Notes under the pieces: generated by a model
Databases searched by the model: none
Seen by the model: only the letters and a program-made list of their open reading frames with translations
What the model was told of the DNA's origin: nothing
Assembly: GCA_028716365.1 (NCBI GenBank)
Contig: JAQUPZ010000002.1
Coordinates: forward strand, 124,001-188,000
Length of the DNA stretch: 64,000 nucleotides
Reading direction: 5' to 3'
Source: Kiritimatiellia bacterium
Lineage (GTDB): Bacteria; Verrucomicrobiota; Kiritimatiellia; UBA8416; YA12-FULL-48-11
Program-made: the position numbers and the translations under genes
Shown here: one piece after another, positions 16,809-23,522 of the stretch
How the letters are laid out: each line of letters opens with the position of its first letter
Numbering within the stretch: position 1 is the first letter of the stretch

Positions 16809-17531
16809 CTACCCGTTCTTTGATTTTATCCAAACCACGCGGAAACCGAAGTTTTGGGCGCGATCATCCGGCAAGGCGCTGTAGCGGTTGGCTGAGCGGC
16901 AATAGGGCGGCGGACACTTGAAACAGCCGCCGCGCAGAATCCGCTTTTCGCCGTTCAGCGGACCGTCCGGATCTGTCTGCTCGTTTGACGGATAGGGCCC
17001 GTCCCAGTCCTGGCACCACTCGAACACGTTGCCGTGCATGTCATACAGGCCCCAGGCGTTCGTCGCTTTCTTACCCACCGGATGCGGCTGGCCACCGCTG
17101 TTGCCGCTATACCACGCCAGCCGTGCCAAGTCCGCTTCGGTTTCTCCATCGGAAAAAAGTCCCGACGAACCGGCGCGACAAGCGTATTCCCATTCGGCTT
17201 CGGTCGGCAGACGAAAGTACCCGTCCGAAAACGCTTCGGCAAGTTTTGCGATGAATCGTTGCGCATCCATCCAACTGACATCCGTCATGGGGACCTCGGT
17301 GTCCATGGCTCGCGGTGATATATCGCCCACCAGTGCGGCCCATTGCGCACGCGTGATCGGTGTGACGGACATCCGGAAATCGCGGGTCAGCATGATCCGG
17401 CGCTGCGGCGCTTCTTCCGCTTCATGCCCCGCTTCGGTTTCCGGGCTGCCCATGCAAAACGCCCCTGCGGGAATCTCCTGAAAACTCAACGGGATGTGTC
17501 CTTTGAGCGTAAGCATCAGGCGATCGCTCAT
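16809..17531 (-). CDS. formylglycine-generating-enzyme (sulfatase-modifying factor) family protein
   Basis: 240 residues from ATG 17531 (GAAAGGAAG upstream); an upstream in-frame codon at 17615 would overlap ACR3. The FGE-sulfatase fold is clear: FCMGSPETEAG, RLPTEAEWEYACRAG, GLYDMHGNVFEWCQDW, LRGGCFKC and NFGFRVV. Cys206 and Cys211 (C-x4-C after RGG) align with the two copper-ligand cysteines of true FGE, which most FGE-fold proteins lack; Cys203 is extra. True FGE uses O2 and Cu(I) to make formylglycine, which is odd next to an anaerobic methylation system. Base composition differs: two 60-base samples are about 62-65% G+C against about 47% in a sample of hgcA, suggesting later insertion. 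Its substrate is unknown. Confidence 0.85.
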   Translation of the reverse strand: MSDRLMLTLKGHIPLSFQEIPAGAFCMGSPETEAGHEAEEAPQRRIMLTRDFRMSVTPITRAQWAALVGDISPRAMDTEVPMTDVSWMDAQRFIAKLAEAFSDGYFRLPTEAEWEYACRAGSSGLFSDGETEADLARLAWYSGNSGGQPHPVGKKATNAWGLYDMHGNVFEWCQDWDGPYPSNEQTDPDGPLNGEKRILRGGCFKCPPPYCRSANRYSALPDDRAQNFGFRVVWIKSKNG

Positions 17532-17563
17532 GAATCGCTTCCTTTCATAACTTTCTTTTTTGT

Positions 17564-18646
17564 TCAGATGGACGCCGGAGTGAACCAGTGTTTCGTCCGG
17601 TTGCAGACATTGCAAACCGACAACATCACCGGCACTTCAACAAGTACGCCGACAACAGTGGCCAACGCGGCTCCTGATTCGGCTCCAAACAGTGTTATGG
17701 CAACCGCAACCGCCAACTCAAAGAAATTACTGGCGCCGATCAACGCACCGGGTGCCGCAATATTATGCGGTACACGGAACCACTTCATCAGCCCATAGGC
17801 CAATGAAGAGTTGAAATAAACCTGGATCGTAATCGGGACCGCTATCAGGAGAACGTGTGTCCATGTGCGGGTTATATTATCGGCCTGGAATGCGAAAATC
17901 ATAACCAGCGTTGCCAGTAAAGCGATAATGGTGATCGGATGAAAGAACGGCAGATACTTATTTTCGAACCAGTCGTTGCCCATATACTTCAATAGCACGG
18001 TTCGACTTAAACTACCCAGCGCCAGCGGAATAACGATAAAGGCAATCACGCTGTAAAAAAGTACCGGATACGGTACAGTCAGATTGCTGGCCCCACTGAC
18101 AAGCAGACCGACAATCGGAACGAACGCAACCAGCATGATCAGATCGTTAATGGCCACCTGAACCAGCGTGTACGCCGGATCACCTTCGGTCAGGTACGAC
18201 CACACAAACACCATGGCTGTACACGGCGCGGCAGCCAGTATAATACAGCCAGCCAGGTATTGATCTGCCAGATCAGCACCTATTATGGGCAGGAAAAGAT
18301 GCTTGAAGAAAATCCAGCCCAGCAGGGTCATTGAGAGCGGTTTCACGATCCAGTTGACGAAGATTGTAATCAACAGACCTTTTGGCCGCTTTCGAACTCC
18401 AAGGATACTGGTGAAATCAATCTTGAGCATCATGGGATAGATCATAAGCCAGATCAGAACGGCTATTGGAAGATTGATCTGGCTGTTACTGCCGAACTCT
18501 ATGGAACGCACAGCCCCTACGAATCCCGGCGCCATCTTGCCAAGAACCACACCCACCACCATGCATGCGGCAACCCATAGTGTAAGGTAACGCTCAAACA
18601 CATTAGTCAGTTTCCGCTTATTTGCGGAATCCATTTCATTACTCAT
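17564..18646 (-). CDS. arsB: ACR3-family arsenite efflux permease
   Basis: 360 residues, about ten transmembrane segments. The ACR3 hallmark APCTAMVFVWSYL places the conserved As(III)-interacting Cys at 142. NFFELAVAVAI near residue 300 holds the conserved Glu. Extrudes As(OH)3, and in some members Sb(III), using the proton gradient. It shares the ArsR-headed operon, the normal setting for this transporter. It is followed within 32 bases by the FGE-like gene and then hgcAB, which is not a usual arrangement. No arsC arsenate reductase gene is present in the window. Confidence 0.94.
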   Translation of the reverse strand: MSNEMDSANKRKLTNVFERYLTLWVAACMVVGVVLGKMAPGFVGAVRSIEFGSNSQINLPIAVLIWLMIYPMMLKIDFTSILGVRKRPKGLLITIFVNWIVKPLSMTLLGWIFFKHLFLPIIGADLADQYLAGCIILAAAPCTAMVFVWSYLTEGDPAYTLVQVAINDLIMLVAFVPIVGLLVSGASNLTVPYPVLFYSVIAFIVIPLALGSLSRTVLLKYMGNDWFENKYLPFFHPITIIALLATLVMIFAFQADNITRTWTHVLLIAVPITIQVYFNSSLAYGLMKWFRVPHNIAAPGALIGASNFFELAVAVAITLFGAESGAALATVVGVLVEVPVMLSVCNVCNRTKHWFTPASI

Positions 18647-18683
18647 AATTAGATATATCCCCTTCCTTTAGTCTTTCTTGCCT

Positions 18684-19538
18684 TCAGGCTCGTTTCAACA
18701 AGGCGGCTATGTCTTCCATTTCACAAATCTTACTCTTGTCTAGAATATCCACAAAATCTTCCCTGTCTCGAATCGACCGCAAATTATCTGTCATCGCACG
18801 AATGGCAGAAAAGATGGCGATTGCCGGCAGGCTCACTCTTGCGACTCCAGCATCCTTAAGGGCTTTAACAGATAACGTACGAATGTTATAGGGTAGTCCA
18901 GCCGCTATCGTGATTGGTCCCTGAATCTTACTCATAAGGAACCTGACTTCCTCCATCGTTGCAACCGCCGTGACAAACGCCAGGTCAGCACCTGCGGCAA
19001 GATACGCATTGGCACGCTGAACTGCTTCTTTCAACCCCGCTTGGCGATCCGAGACGACCGCCAGCGCATCTGTTCTACCATTGATGACAAGTTCCGAATT
19101 ATTTGACTTCTTCGCGGCCTTCCTTGCATTTGTCAGCTTCTCAACCATCACATCGCACGCTACAATACGTTTTGGGCCAGGCTGTCCGAGAACCTGATCC
19201 TCAAGATTGACTCCAGCCAGACCGGCTTCCACGTAAGCGCAAATAGTGGCGGTAATGGTTTCCGGACCACCAAACCCGTCCTCGCCATCCGCCATGACAG
19301 GAACCTTGACGGCGTTGACAATGGCTCGTGACATGTTCAGATTGGCTTCCATACCAAGGTCGGCTTCCGCGGGCCGGACGGCCGCCACGGCCATACTGAA
19401 ACCAGAACACTGCACGGCCTTGAAGCCAAGGCTCTCGATAATTCTGGCGCTGATAGGATCAAATGCGTCCGGCATCACCAGCGTCGCTTTCGCCAGGATC
19501 AACTCACGCAGACAACGGCTCTTCTCTGTATTGTTCAT
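18684..19538 (-). CDS. isocitrate lyase / PEP mutase superfamily enzyme
   Basis: 284 residues forming one TIM barrel. Metal and substrate motifs: MADGEDGFGG (82-91), GVNLEDQ (109-115) and INGRTDA (152-158). The catalytic KKCGH loop of isocitrate and methylisocitrate lyases is missing, and so is the EDK...NS signature of PEP mutase. The sequence around LEDQVLGQPGPKR is closest in style to carboxyphosphonoenolpyruvate phosphonomutase-like or oxaloacetate decarboxylase-like members. It acts on an alpha-keto or enol acid with Mg2+; the exact reaction is not determined. It sits directly before the arsenite permease gene in an ArsR-headed operon, which makes arsenic-carbon chemistry worth considering but unproven. 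Confidence 0.8.
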   Translation of the reverse strand: MNNTEKSRCLRELILAKATLVMPDAFDPISARIIESLGFKAVQCSGFSMAVAAVRPAEADLGMEANLNMSRAIVNAVKVPVMADGEDGFGGPETITATICAYVEAGLAGVNLEDQVLGQPGPKRIVACDVMVEKLTNARKAAKKSNNSELVINGRTDALAVVSDRQAGLKEAVQRANAYLAAGADLAFVTAVATMEEVRFLMSKIQGPITIAAGLPYNIRTLSVKALKDAGVARVSLPAIAIFSAIRAMTDNLRSIRDREDFVDILDKSKICEMEDIAALLKRA

Positions 19539-19593
19539 ATCTACTTAATTTTTTTCAGGGATCCAACGGATCCCTGACAGATTATCGTTTTCC

Positions 19594-20403
19594 TCAGCCA
19601 AGCCCCTTCGAACCACAACTACTACCGCAAGCTTGCAAAGACTTAACCAGTTGATCCTTACTTGTTACGCCTTTAAACGTACCTGCTATTCTACCCTGAG
19701 AAGTCAGGACTACTGTAACAGCCTCATCTGCTGTCATTGTCACATTAAGCTTCTCCAAGAATGCCTTGTTTTCAGCATTACCGGGATCAATAAATACCTT
19801 ATCGAAAGTATCCTTGTATGCCCCGTCCGCAAGAAAGGTATTCACTGCTTCTACGACTTGTTCCTTGCCCTTGGTAGACTCTCCCTGGATGCACAACACC
19901 ACATTTTTACCGTCCTGCAGCAATTTCAGACATTGGGTGGCTTGCTGTGATAATATCGAGTCAGACAGTTTCTTTTCATCCGGATCAGTTTCGAATACTC
20001 CTGTCACCACATCATTTGGCGCAAAAACTATAAGAAGAGGCATCGGCATTCTTTCGGGAGCCATCCTATACTTCTGTAATAAACTTTCCGATGTAGAGGC
20101 AAGGACATCCGCCATAACAAGCTCCACTTTACCGGCTTTATTCTTCTTGAGAACTTCCACCGCCTTCTGAACTGAACTTACCTTGGCGTTTTTCTCCTTG
20201 TACAACAGAAGACAAACATATTTTCCGTCTTTCTGCAGTTTTTCCATCGTCATAGCTGTGTCACTAACGACAGCACTCGATTGATCAGCAGAAAATACAG
20301 CGGTTGCGCCAATTAAACCTCCCGTTATCAGCCCGCACAGAAGATATACATACAATCCGGTTCTCCAGCGTAGTGATTCAAACACATGTCTTTTCATATT
20401 CAT
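19594..20403 (-). CDS. secreted tandem thioredoxin-like protein with Cys tail
   Basis: 269 residues from ATG 20403 (GAGGGC upstream). A hydrophobic segment (about 16-38) is a signal or anchor. Two repeated thioredoxin-like alpha/beta units follow (about 50-145 and 155-260), with YVCLLLYKEKNAK and NVVLCIQGESTKG in equivalent places, neither with CxxC. A cis-Pro-like MPMPLLIVFAP is seen in unit 1. The tail ACGSSCGSKG resembles that of the operon's terminal lipoprotein. It follows ccdA by 44 bases, so it may receive electrons through CcdA. I do not recognise a named family. Confidence 0.65.
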   Translation of the reverse strand: MNMKRHVFESLRWRTGLYVYLLCGLITGGLIGATAVFSADQSSAVVSDTAMTMEKLQKDGKYVCLLLYKEKNAKVSSVQKAVEVLKKNKAGKVELVMADVLASTSESLLQKYRMAPERMPMPLLIVFAPNDVVTGVFETDPDEKKLSDSILSQQATQCLKLLQDGKNVVLCIQGESTKGKEQVVEAVNTFLADGAYKDTFDKVFIDPGNAENKAFLEKLNVTMTADEAVTVVLTSQGRIAGTFKGVTSKDQLVKSLQACGSSCGSKGLG

Positions 20404-20447
20404 AATTTGCCCTCGAATGATTAACACTTCTAAAATTTTTCCTTTCA

Positions 20448-21146
20448 TCAATGCGCGATATAGATAAGCCAGAGTCCACCTGCCAGGACGAGAACTCCGC
20501 AAATACGCTTGACTATGACAAGCCCTCTGGACTTTTCATTCCAGTGGAGAAAATGCTCAACAACTTCCGTGCTGGTTCCTGCAAGTATAATAACGGAACA
20601 GTGGCCAACCCCATAGGACAGCAATATGGATGCGGCATACAAGGGCGCCTGGGCAGACATCTTGAACGTAACCGCCAACATCGGGGCCATGTATGCAAAG
20701 GTACACGGACCAAGCGCCACACCGAAAACCAGCCCCAGAATAAAAGCCGCCAGAAAACCTTTGCTTTTCATACCCGGCTGAACCGCGTCCGGTAATGGAA
20801 TACGGATAGCATCCAGAAGATAAAGTCCCACTACAAAGAAAATCACGGCAACGAAATAGTTACCATACCGGCCGACATCACCCATCATTCGCCCGGCAAT
20901 GGCAGTAATCACGCCAATGGCCGCAATGGTAATGAGAATGCCCACGGCAAAAAGGGTAGAAGTCCAGAACGCCCTGCGCATTGTGACCACACCCTGCCCG
21001 CTGATAAATCCCACTATGAGCGGTATGCTGGAAAGGTGACATGGGCTCAAAATCACGCTGAGAATCCCCCAGATAAATGAAGCCCCAAGCGCAATCAGCG
21101 GTGAGCCCTCGACCGCATGAGTAAGAGATACGAACAGTTGCTCCAT
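20448..21146 (-). CDS. ccdA: CcdA/DsbD-type transmembrane thiol-electron carrier
   Basis: 232 residues, six predicted transmembrane segments. The two essential cysteines lie in LSPCHLSS (Cys36) and LGPCTFAY (Cys148). The protein carries reducing equivalents from cytoplasmic thioredoxin to thioredoxin-fold proteins outside the inner membrane. The operon offers several exported candidates: the membrane thioredoxin fusion, the tandem thioredoxin-like protein and the lipoprotein. CcdA is also common in arsenic operons with a small thioredoxin. It starts 14 bases after osmC. Confidence 0.9.
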   Translation of the reverse strand: MEQLFVSLTHAVEGSPLIALGASFIWGILSVILSPCHLSSIPLIVGFISGQGVVTMRRAFWTSTLFAVGILITIAAIGVITAIAGRMMGDVGRYGNYFVAVIFFVVGLYLLDAIRIPLPDAVQPGMKSKGFLAAFILGLVFGVALGPCTFAYMAPMLAVTFKMSAQAPLYAASILLSYGVGHCSVIILAGTSTEVVEHFLHWNEKSRGLVIVKRICGVLVLAGGLWLIYIAH

Positions 21147-21160
21147 GGTACTCCCCTGAT

Positions 21161-21613
21161 TTATTCTTCGATAACTATTTCCGGCTCCACAATAATTTCC
21201 GACTTCACAGAATTTGCGACCAGGCTATACTTCTGCGCCGCTTGAAGAGCTCGACGCACCCGGGTTTCGATAACATTTCCGGGGTCACCACCTGCTGAGA
21301 CATGTATCACCGGATGAAAACAAAGACGGGTGAAGATTTCCGTGCGGTCAATCTCGATTAACTTGGTGCCTTCGGTACGGCACTCGTAGGAGATTAATTT
21401 CAACTTGAACCGTTCCGTTGCCCATATGAACATCATCATTACACATGTATTCGCGGCGGCCACAAATGCATCTTCGGGCGTTAAAACCCCTGCATGACCC
21501 TGAGCATCTGGTGGAGCGGAAAACTTCATCTCCGGGCCGTTTCCCATGGTGAGATGTCCCCAATGTTCGCCAGTCCAACGGACTATTGTGGAATATGTTG
21601 CGGTCTTGCTCAT
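21161..21613 (-). CDS. OsmC/Ohr-family protein
   Basis: 150 residues with the OsmC fold. The two family cysteines are present, Cys57 in AANTCVMMMF and Cys78 in ISYECRTEG. OsmC and Ohr reduce organic hydroperoxides using these thiols and lipoyl cofactors; other members have unknown substrates. A lipoyl-domain protein encoded three genes upstream would be a logical electron donor, but that is inference. Its start overlaps the preceding DGC gene by four bases, indicating translational coupling. Confidence 0.85.
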   Translation of the reverse strand: MSKTATYSTIVRWTGEHWGHLTMGNGPEMKFSAPPDAQGHAGVLTPEDAFVAAANTCVMMMFIWATERFKLKLISYECRTEGTKLIEIDRTEIFTRLCFHPVIHVSAGGDPGNVIETRVRRALQAAQKYSLVANSVKSEIIVEPEIVIEE

Positions 21614-22335
21614 AATTTTGCCTCTTGATTCCAGAACCTGGTGTATTCGACTAAAATCTCTTTTCGGTAATTCTCCCCGGACTCCACCGGTACGGGATTA
21701 TAGATCTTTGCCGTTTCCAGTATTTCTTGAGCAACGTTTGCATCCGGTTTACGGCCCGACTCGTAAAACTTCTTAAAAATTAACGGCAATGCCAGCATTT
21801 CGATCGTCTTACCATCAATAAGGAGTTTCGTAACGGGTACACCTGAGCCGCAGGAACATGTCTCCTGCCTCTCTGTCTTTTTTGCAGAAGGAGCGCCTGT
21901 TTTAACGGCCGCTGCTGGATTTCCCTCTATGCCCAGAACCTTATCCACAAGTCCGGCCAGACGCTCAGCAACCACCTCCACCACCAGTCTCCCGGCTTCA
22001 TTGAGACGACGTCGGCCTTCCGGTTTTGCCAATCCCAATTCTGTAACGAGTTCATTAACGACTATACTTGCCGCCGGTTTACCTGAATGCATTTCTGTCG
22101 CACGCGCAGCGCACTTCAAGTCACAGCCGTCCACCGTAATGGTTGGATGGAAACGTGCAAAAGTCCTGTCTCCTTCGCCACCTGCAAGGAAAAGCGGCAA
22201 GCAAATAGTCACGGTGTCATCCGGCCGCAACTCATGCAATACCTTAAGCGCGGCGAGTCGAGTCACTGTACCCTCGGCCAATTCCTCACCCGAACATGCG
22301 ACAATCCCTGCCTTGCGTTCCGGTAAATCAACCAT
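21610..22335 (-). CDS. DGC-domain (putative zinc-binding) protein with C-terminal extension
   Basis: 241 residues from ATG 22335, overlapping the previous stop by eight bases with GGAGACAAC as ribosome site. The N-terminal DGC domain (about 5-145) has Cys14 in VACSGEE, Cys45, and the namesake VDGCDLKCAAR (Cys71, Cys75). A linker with TCSCGSG follows, then a small alpha/beta domain with VTKLLIDGKTIEMLALP, resembling a degenerate redox domain. DGC proteins are of unknown function; their conserved cysteines suggest metal or sulfur handling. One of three DGC genes here. Confidence 0.75.
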   Translation of the reverse strand: MVDLPERKAGIVACSGEELAEGTVTRLAALKVLHELRPDDTVTICLPLFLAGGEGDRTFARFHPTITVDGCDLKCAARATEMHSGKPAASIVVNELVTELGLAKPEGRRRLNEAGRLVVEVVAERLAGLVDKVLGIEGNPAAAVKTGAPSAKKTERQETCSCGSGVPVTKLLIDGKTIEMLALPLIFKKFYESGRKPDANVAQEILETAKIYNPVPVESGENYRKEILVEYTRFWNQEAKL

Positions 22336-22756
22336 TGTTGTCTCCTTTGCCTGACTGAGTAACCTCAACAACAATCTCAGCGACTTCGCGGGCTATTACC
22401 TGCGCAAGCTTGATACCCTGATCGTTCAATTCGGCTATGCCATCGGGTTTTAAGTCTTTATGACGCCGGAAGGCATCAAATACAGTCATCTCCTTGGCAA
22501 TAGTACCGCCACTTTGCCGAACCATTTTAGCGGCGCACATTTTTGTGCACCCATCTATAGTCACAGTTTGGTTCCGGGTGACAATGTCCCTCGCTTCGTT
22601 GTCACCCAACACCAATTTAGACAACGCAACTAGTCGCGTATCACCAGGCTTCATGTTGTCGCAAACCTCGTAAGCAGCTTCGCGGCTTACCGTGCCGAAC
22701 GGCTTGCCTATGCCACTGCAAGGTACAATCACAACCTTTTGTGACCCACTACTCAT
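22328..22756 (-). CDS. DGC-domain (putative zinc-binding) protein
   Basis: 142 residues, a single DGC domain. Conserved cysteines: Cys13 in VPCSGIG, Cys32, and IDGCTKMCAAK (Cys70, Cys74). The start overlaps the GcvH-like stop by four bases (ATGA type), so the two are likely made in fixed ratio. Its arrangement with the lipoyl protein suggests a joint role in thiol-bound metal or sulfur transfer, which is inferred. Confidence 0.82.
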   Translation of the reverse strand: MSSGSQKVVIVPCSGIGKPFGTVSREAAYEVCDNMKPGDTRLVALSKLVLGDNEARDIVTRNQTVTIDGCTKMCAAKMVRQSGGTIAKEMTVFDAFRRHKDLKPDGIAELNDQGIKLAQVIAREVAEIVVEVTQSGKGDNNG

Positions 22757-23214
22757 GATTCCTTTAACTCCTTTTCAACCTGGGATTTCATTACGGAAAC
22801 ATATGATTGCGGATCCAGAAGTTTCGCTTTATCAGCTTCCCACTGGACGGTTTCTATTTCCATTATCCACCCCTTGTCATATGGATCTTGATTGACCAAT
22901 TCAGGATTAGCATCGAGTGCATGGTTTACTTCCACCACAGTGCCATTAACGGGTGACGGCAACACCAGTAATGTCTTAATCGTCTCAACTTCCGCAAGGT
23001 CACCTTCAGTCACGAGCTTGGTGCCTGCAGGTTTTGCCGTTACAAATGCAACATCACCGCTATGCTGCTGCATGTAGTCAGTAAGACCGACCCGAATCCG
23101 GTTCTTATCCTGCGGCTGCATCCATAACACCCATACGCCGTCTTTGCTATAATGACGATCCGTTGGCACTCGGAACGTAAATTTGCCGGAAGTTGTTTCC
23201 AGATAATCAGACAT
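22753..23214 (-). CDS. GcvH-like lipoyl carrier protein
   Basis: 153 residues with the GcvH/lipoyl beta fold. The lipoylated lysine is Lys80 in VETIKTLLVLPSPVNG, aligned with the ESVK site of glycine cleavage H protein. No gcvP, gcvT or lpd genes are present, and neighbours are DGC and OsmC proteins. A role in glycine cleavage is therefore less likely than a dedicated lipoyl carrier, as known for the LbpA proteins of the sHdr sulfur pathway. Dihydrolipoyl dithiols also bind As(III) and Hg(II) tightly. The exact partner is unknown. Confidence 0.85.
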   Translation of the reverse strand: MSDYLETTSGKFTFRVPTDRHYSKDGVWVLWMQPQDKNRIRVGLTDYMQQHSGDVAFVTAKPAGTKLVTEGDLAEVETIKTLLVLPSPVNGTVVEVNHALDANPELVNQDPYDKGWIMEIETVQWEADKAKLLDPQSYVSVMKSQVEKELKES

Positions 23215-23241
23215 AGCATCTCCTGTGTTTCTTTTGCCTCA

Positions 23242-23475
23242 TCATGCCAGCATCTTTTTAATCTCTTCCAATGGTGGTACGCGGCCAGCCACCTTCACCA
23301 CACCGTCCACCACCAAAGCAGGAGTCATCAACACACCAAAAGACATAATTTTTTGAAGCTCCGTTACCTTTTCCAATTTGTATTCAAGTCCCATAGCCTT
23401 GGCCGCCTGTTCCGTTGTCTCCATCAATGCAGAGCATTTGGCACAACCTACTCCGAGAATTTGTAATGTCTTCAC
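23242..23475 (-). CDS. small redox-active thioredoxin (MTH895/TIGR00412 type)
   Basis: 77 residues, a minimal thioredoxin fold. The active site is GVGCAKCSAL (Cys11, Cys14), with cis-Pro in LMTPALVVDG and GRVPPLEEI near the end. Such proteins recur in arsenic operons and next to permeases or CcdA. It is cytoplasmic and a possible donor to CcdA. It lies 27 bases before the lipoyl protein gene. Confidence 0.88.
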   Translation of the reverse strand: MKTLQILGVGCAKCSALMETTEQAAKAMGLEYKLEKVTELQKIMSFGVLMTPALVVDGVVKVAGRVPPLEEIKKMLA

Positions 23476-23522
23476 GACTCCTCCTTCTTAATTAGCAATG
23501 TTAGTTTCAATCTGCTTTAAGG

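Noticed and set aside
16777..16833. Longer HgcA start at TTG 16833
   Set aside because: It would overlap the preceding FGE-like gene by 25 bases and lacks a ribosome site; ATG 16776 is better placed.
22753..23214. Part of a glycine cleavage operon
   Set aside because: No gcvP, gcvT or lipoamide dehydrogenase genes are present; neighbours are DGC, OsmC and thioredoxin genes.
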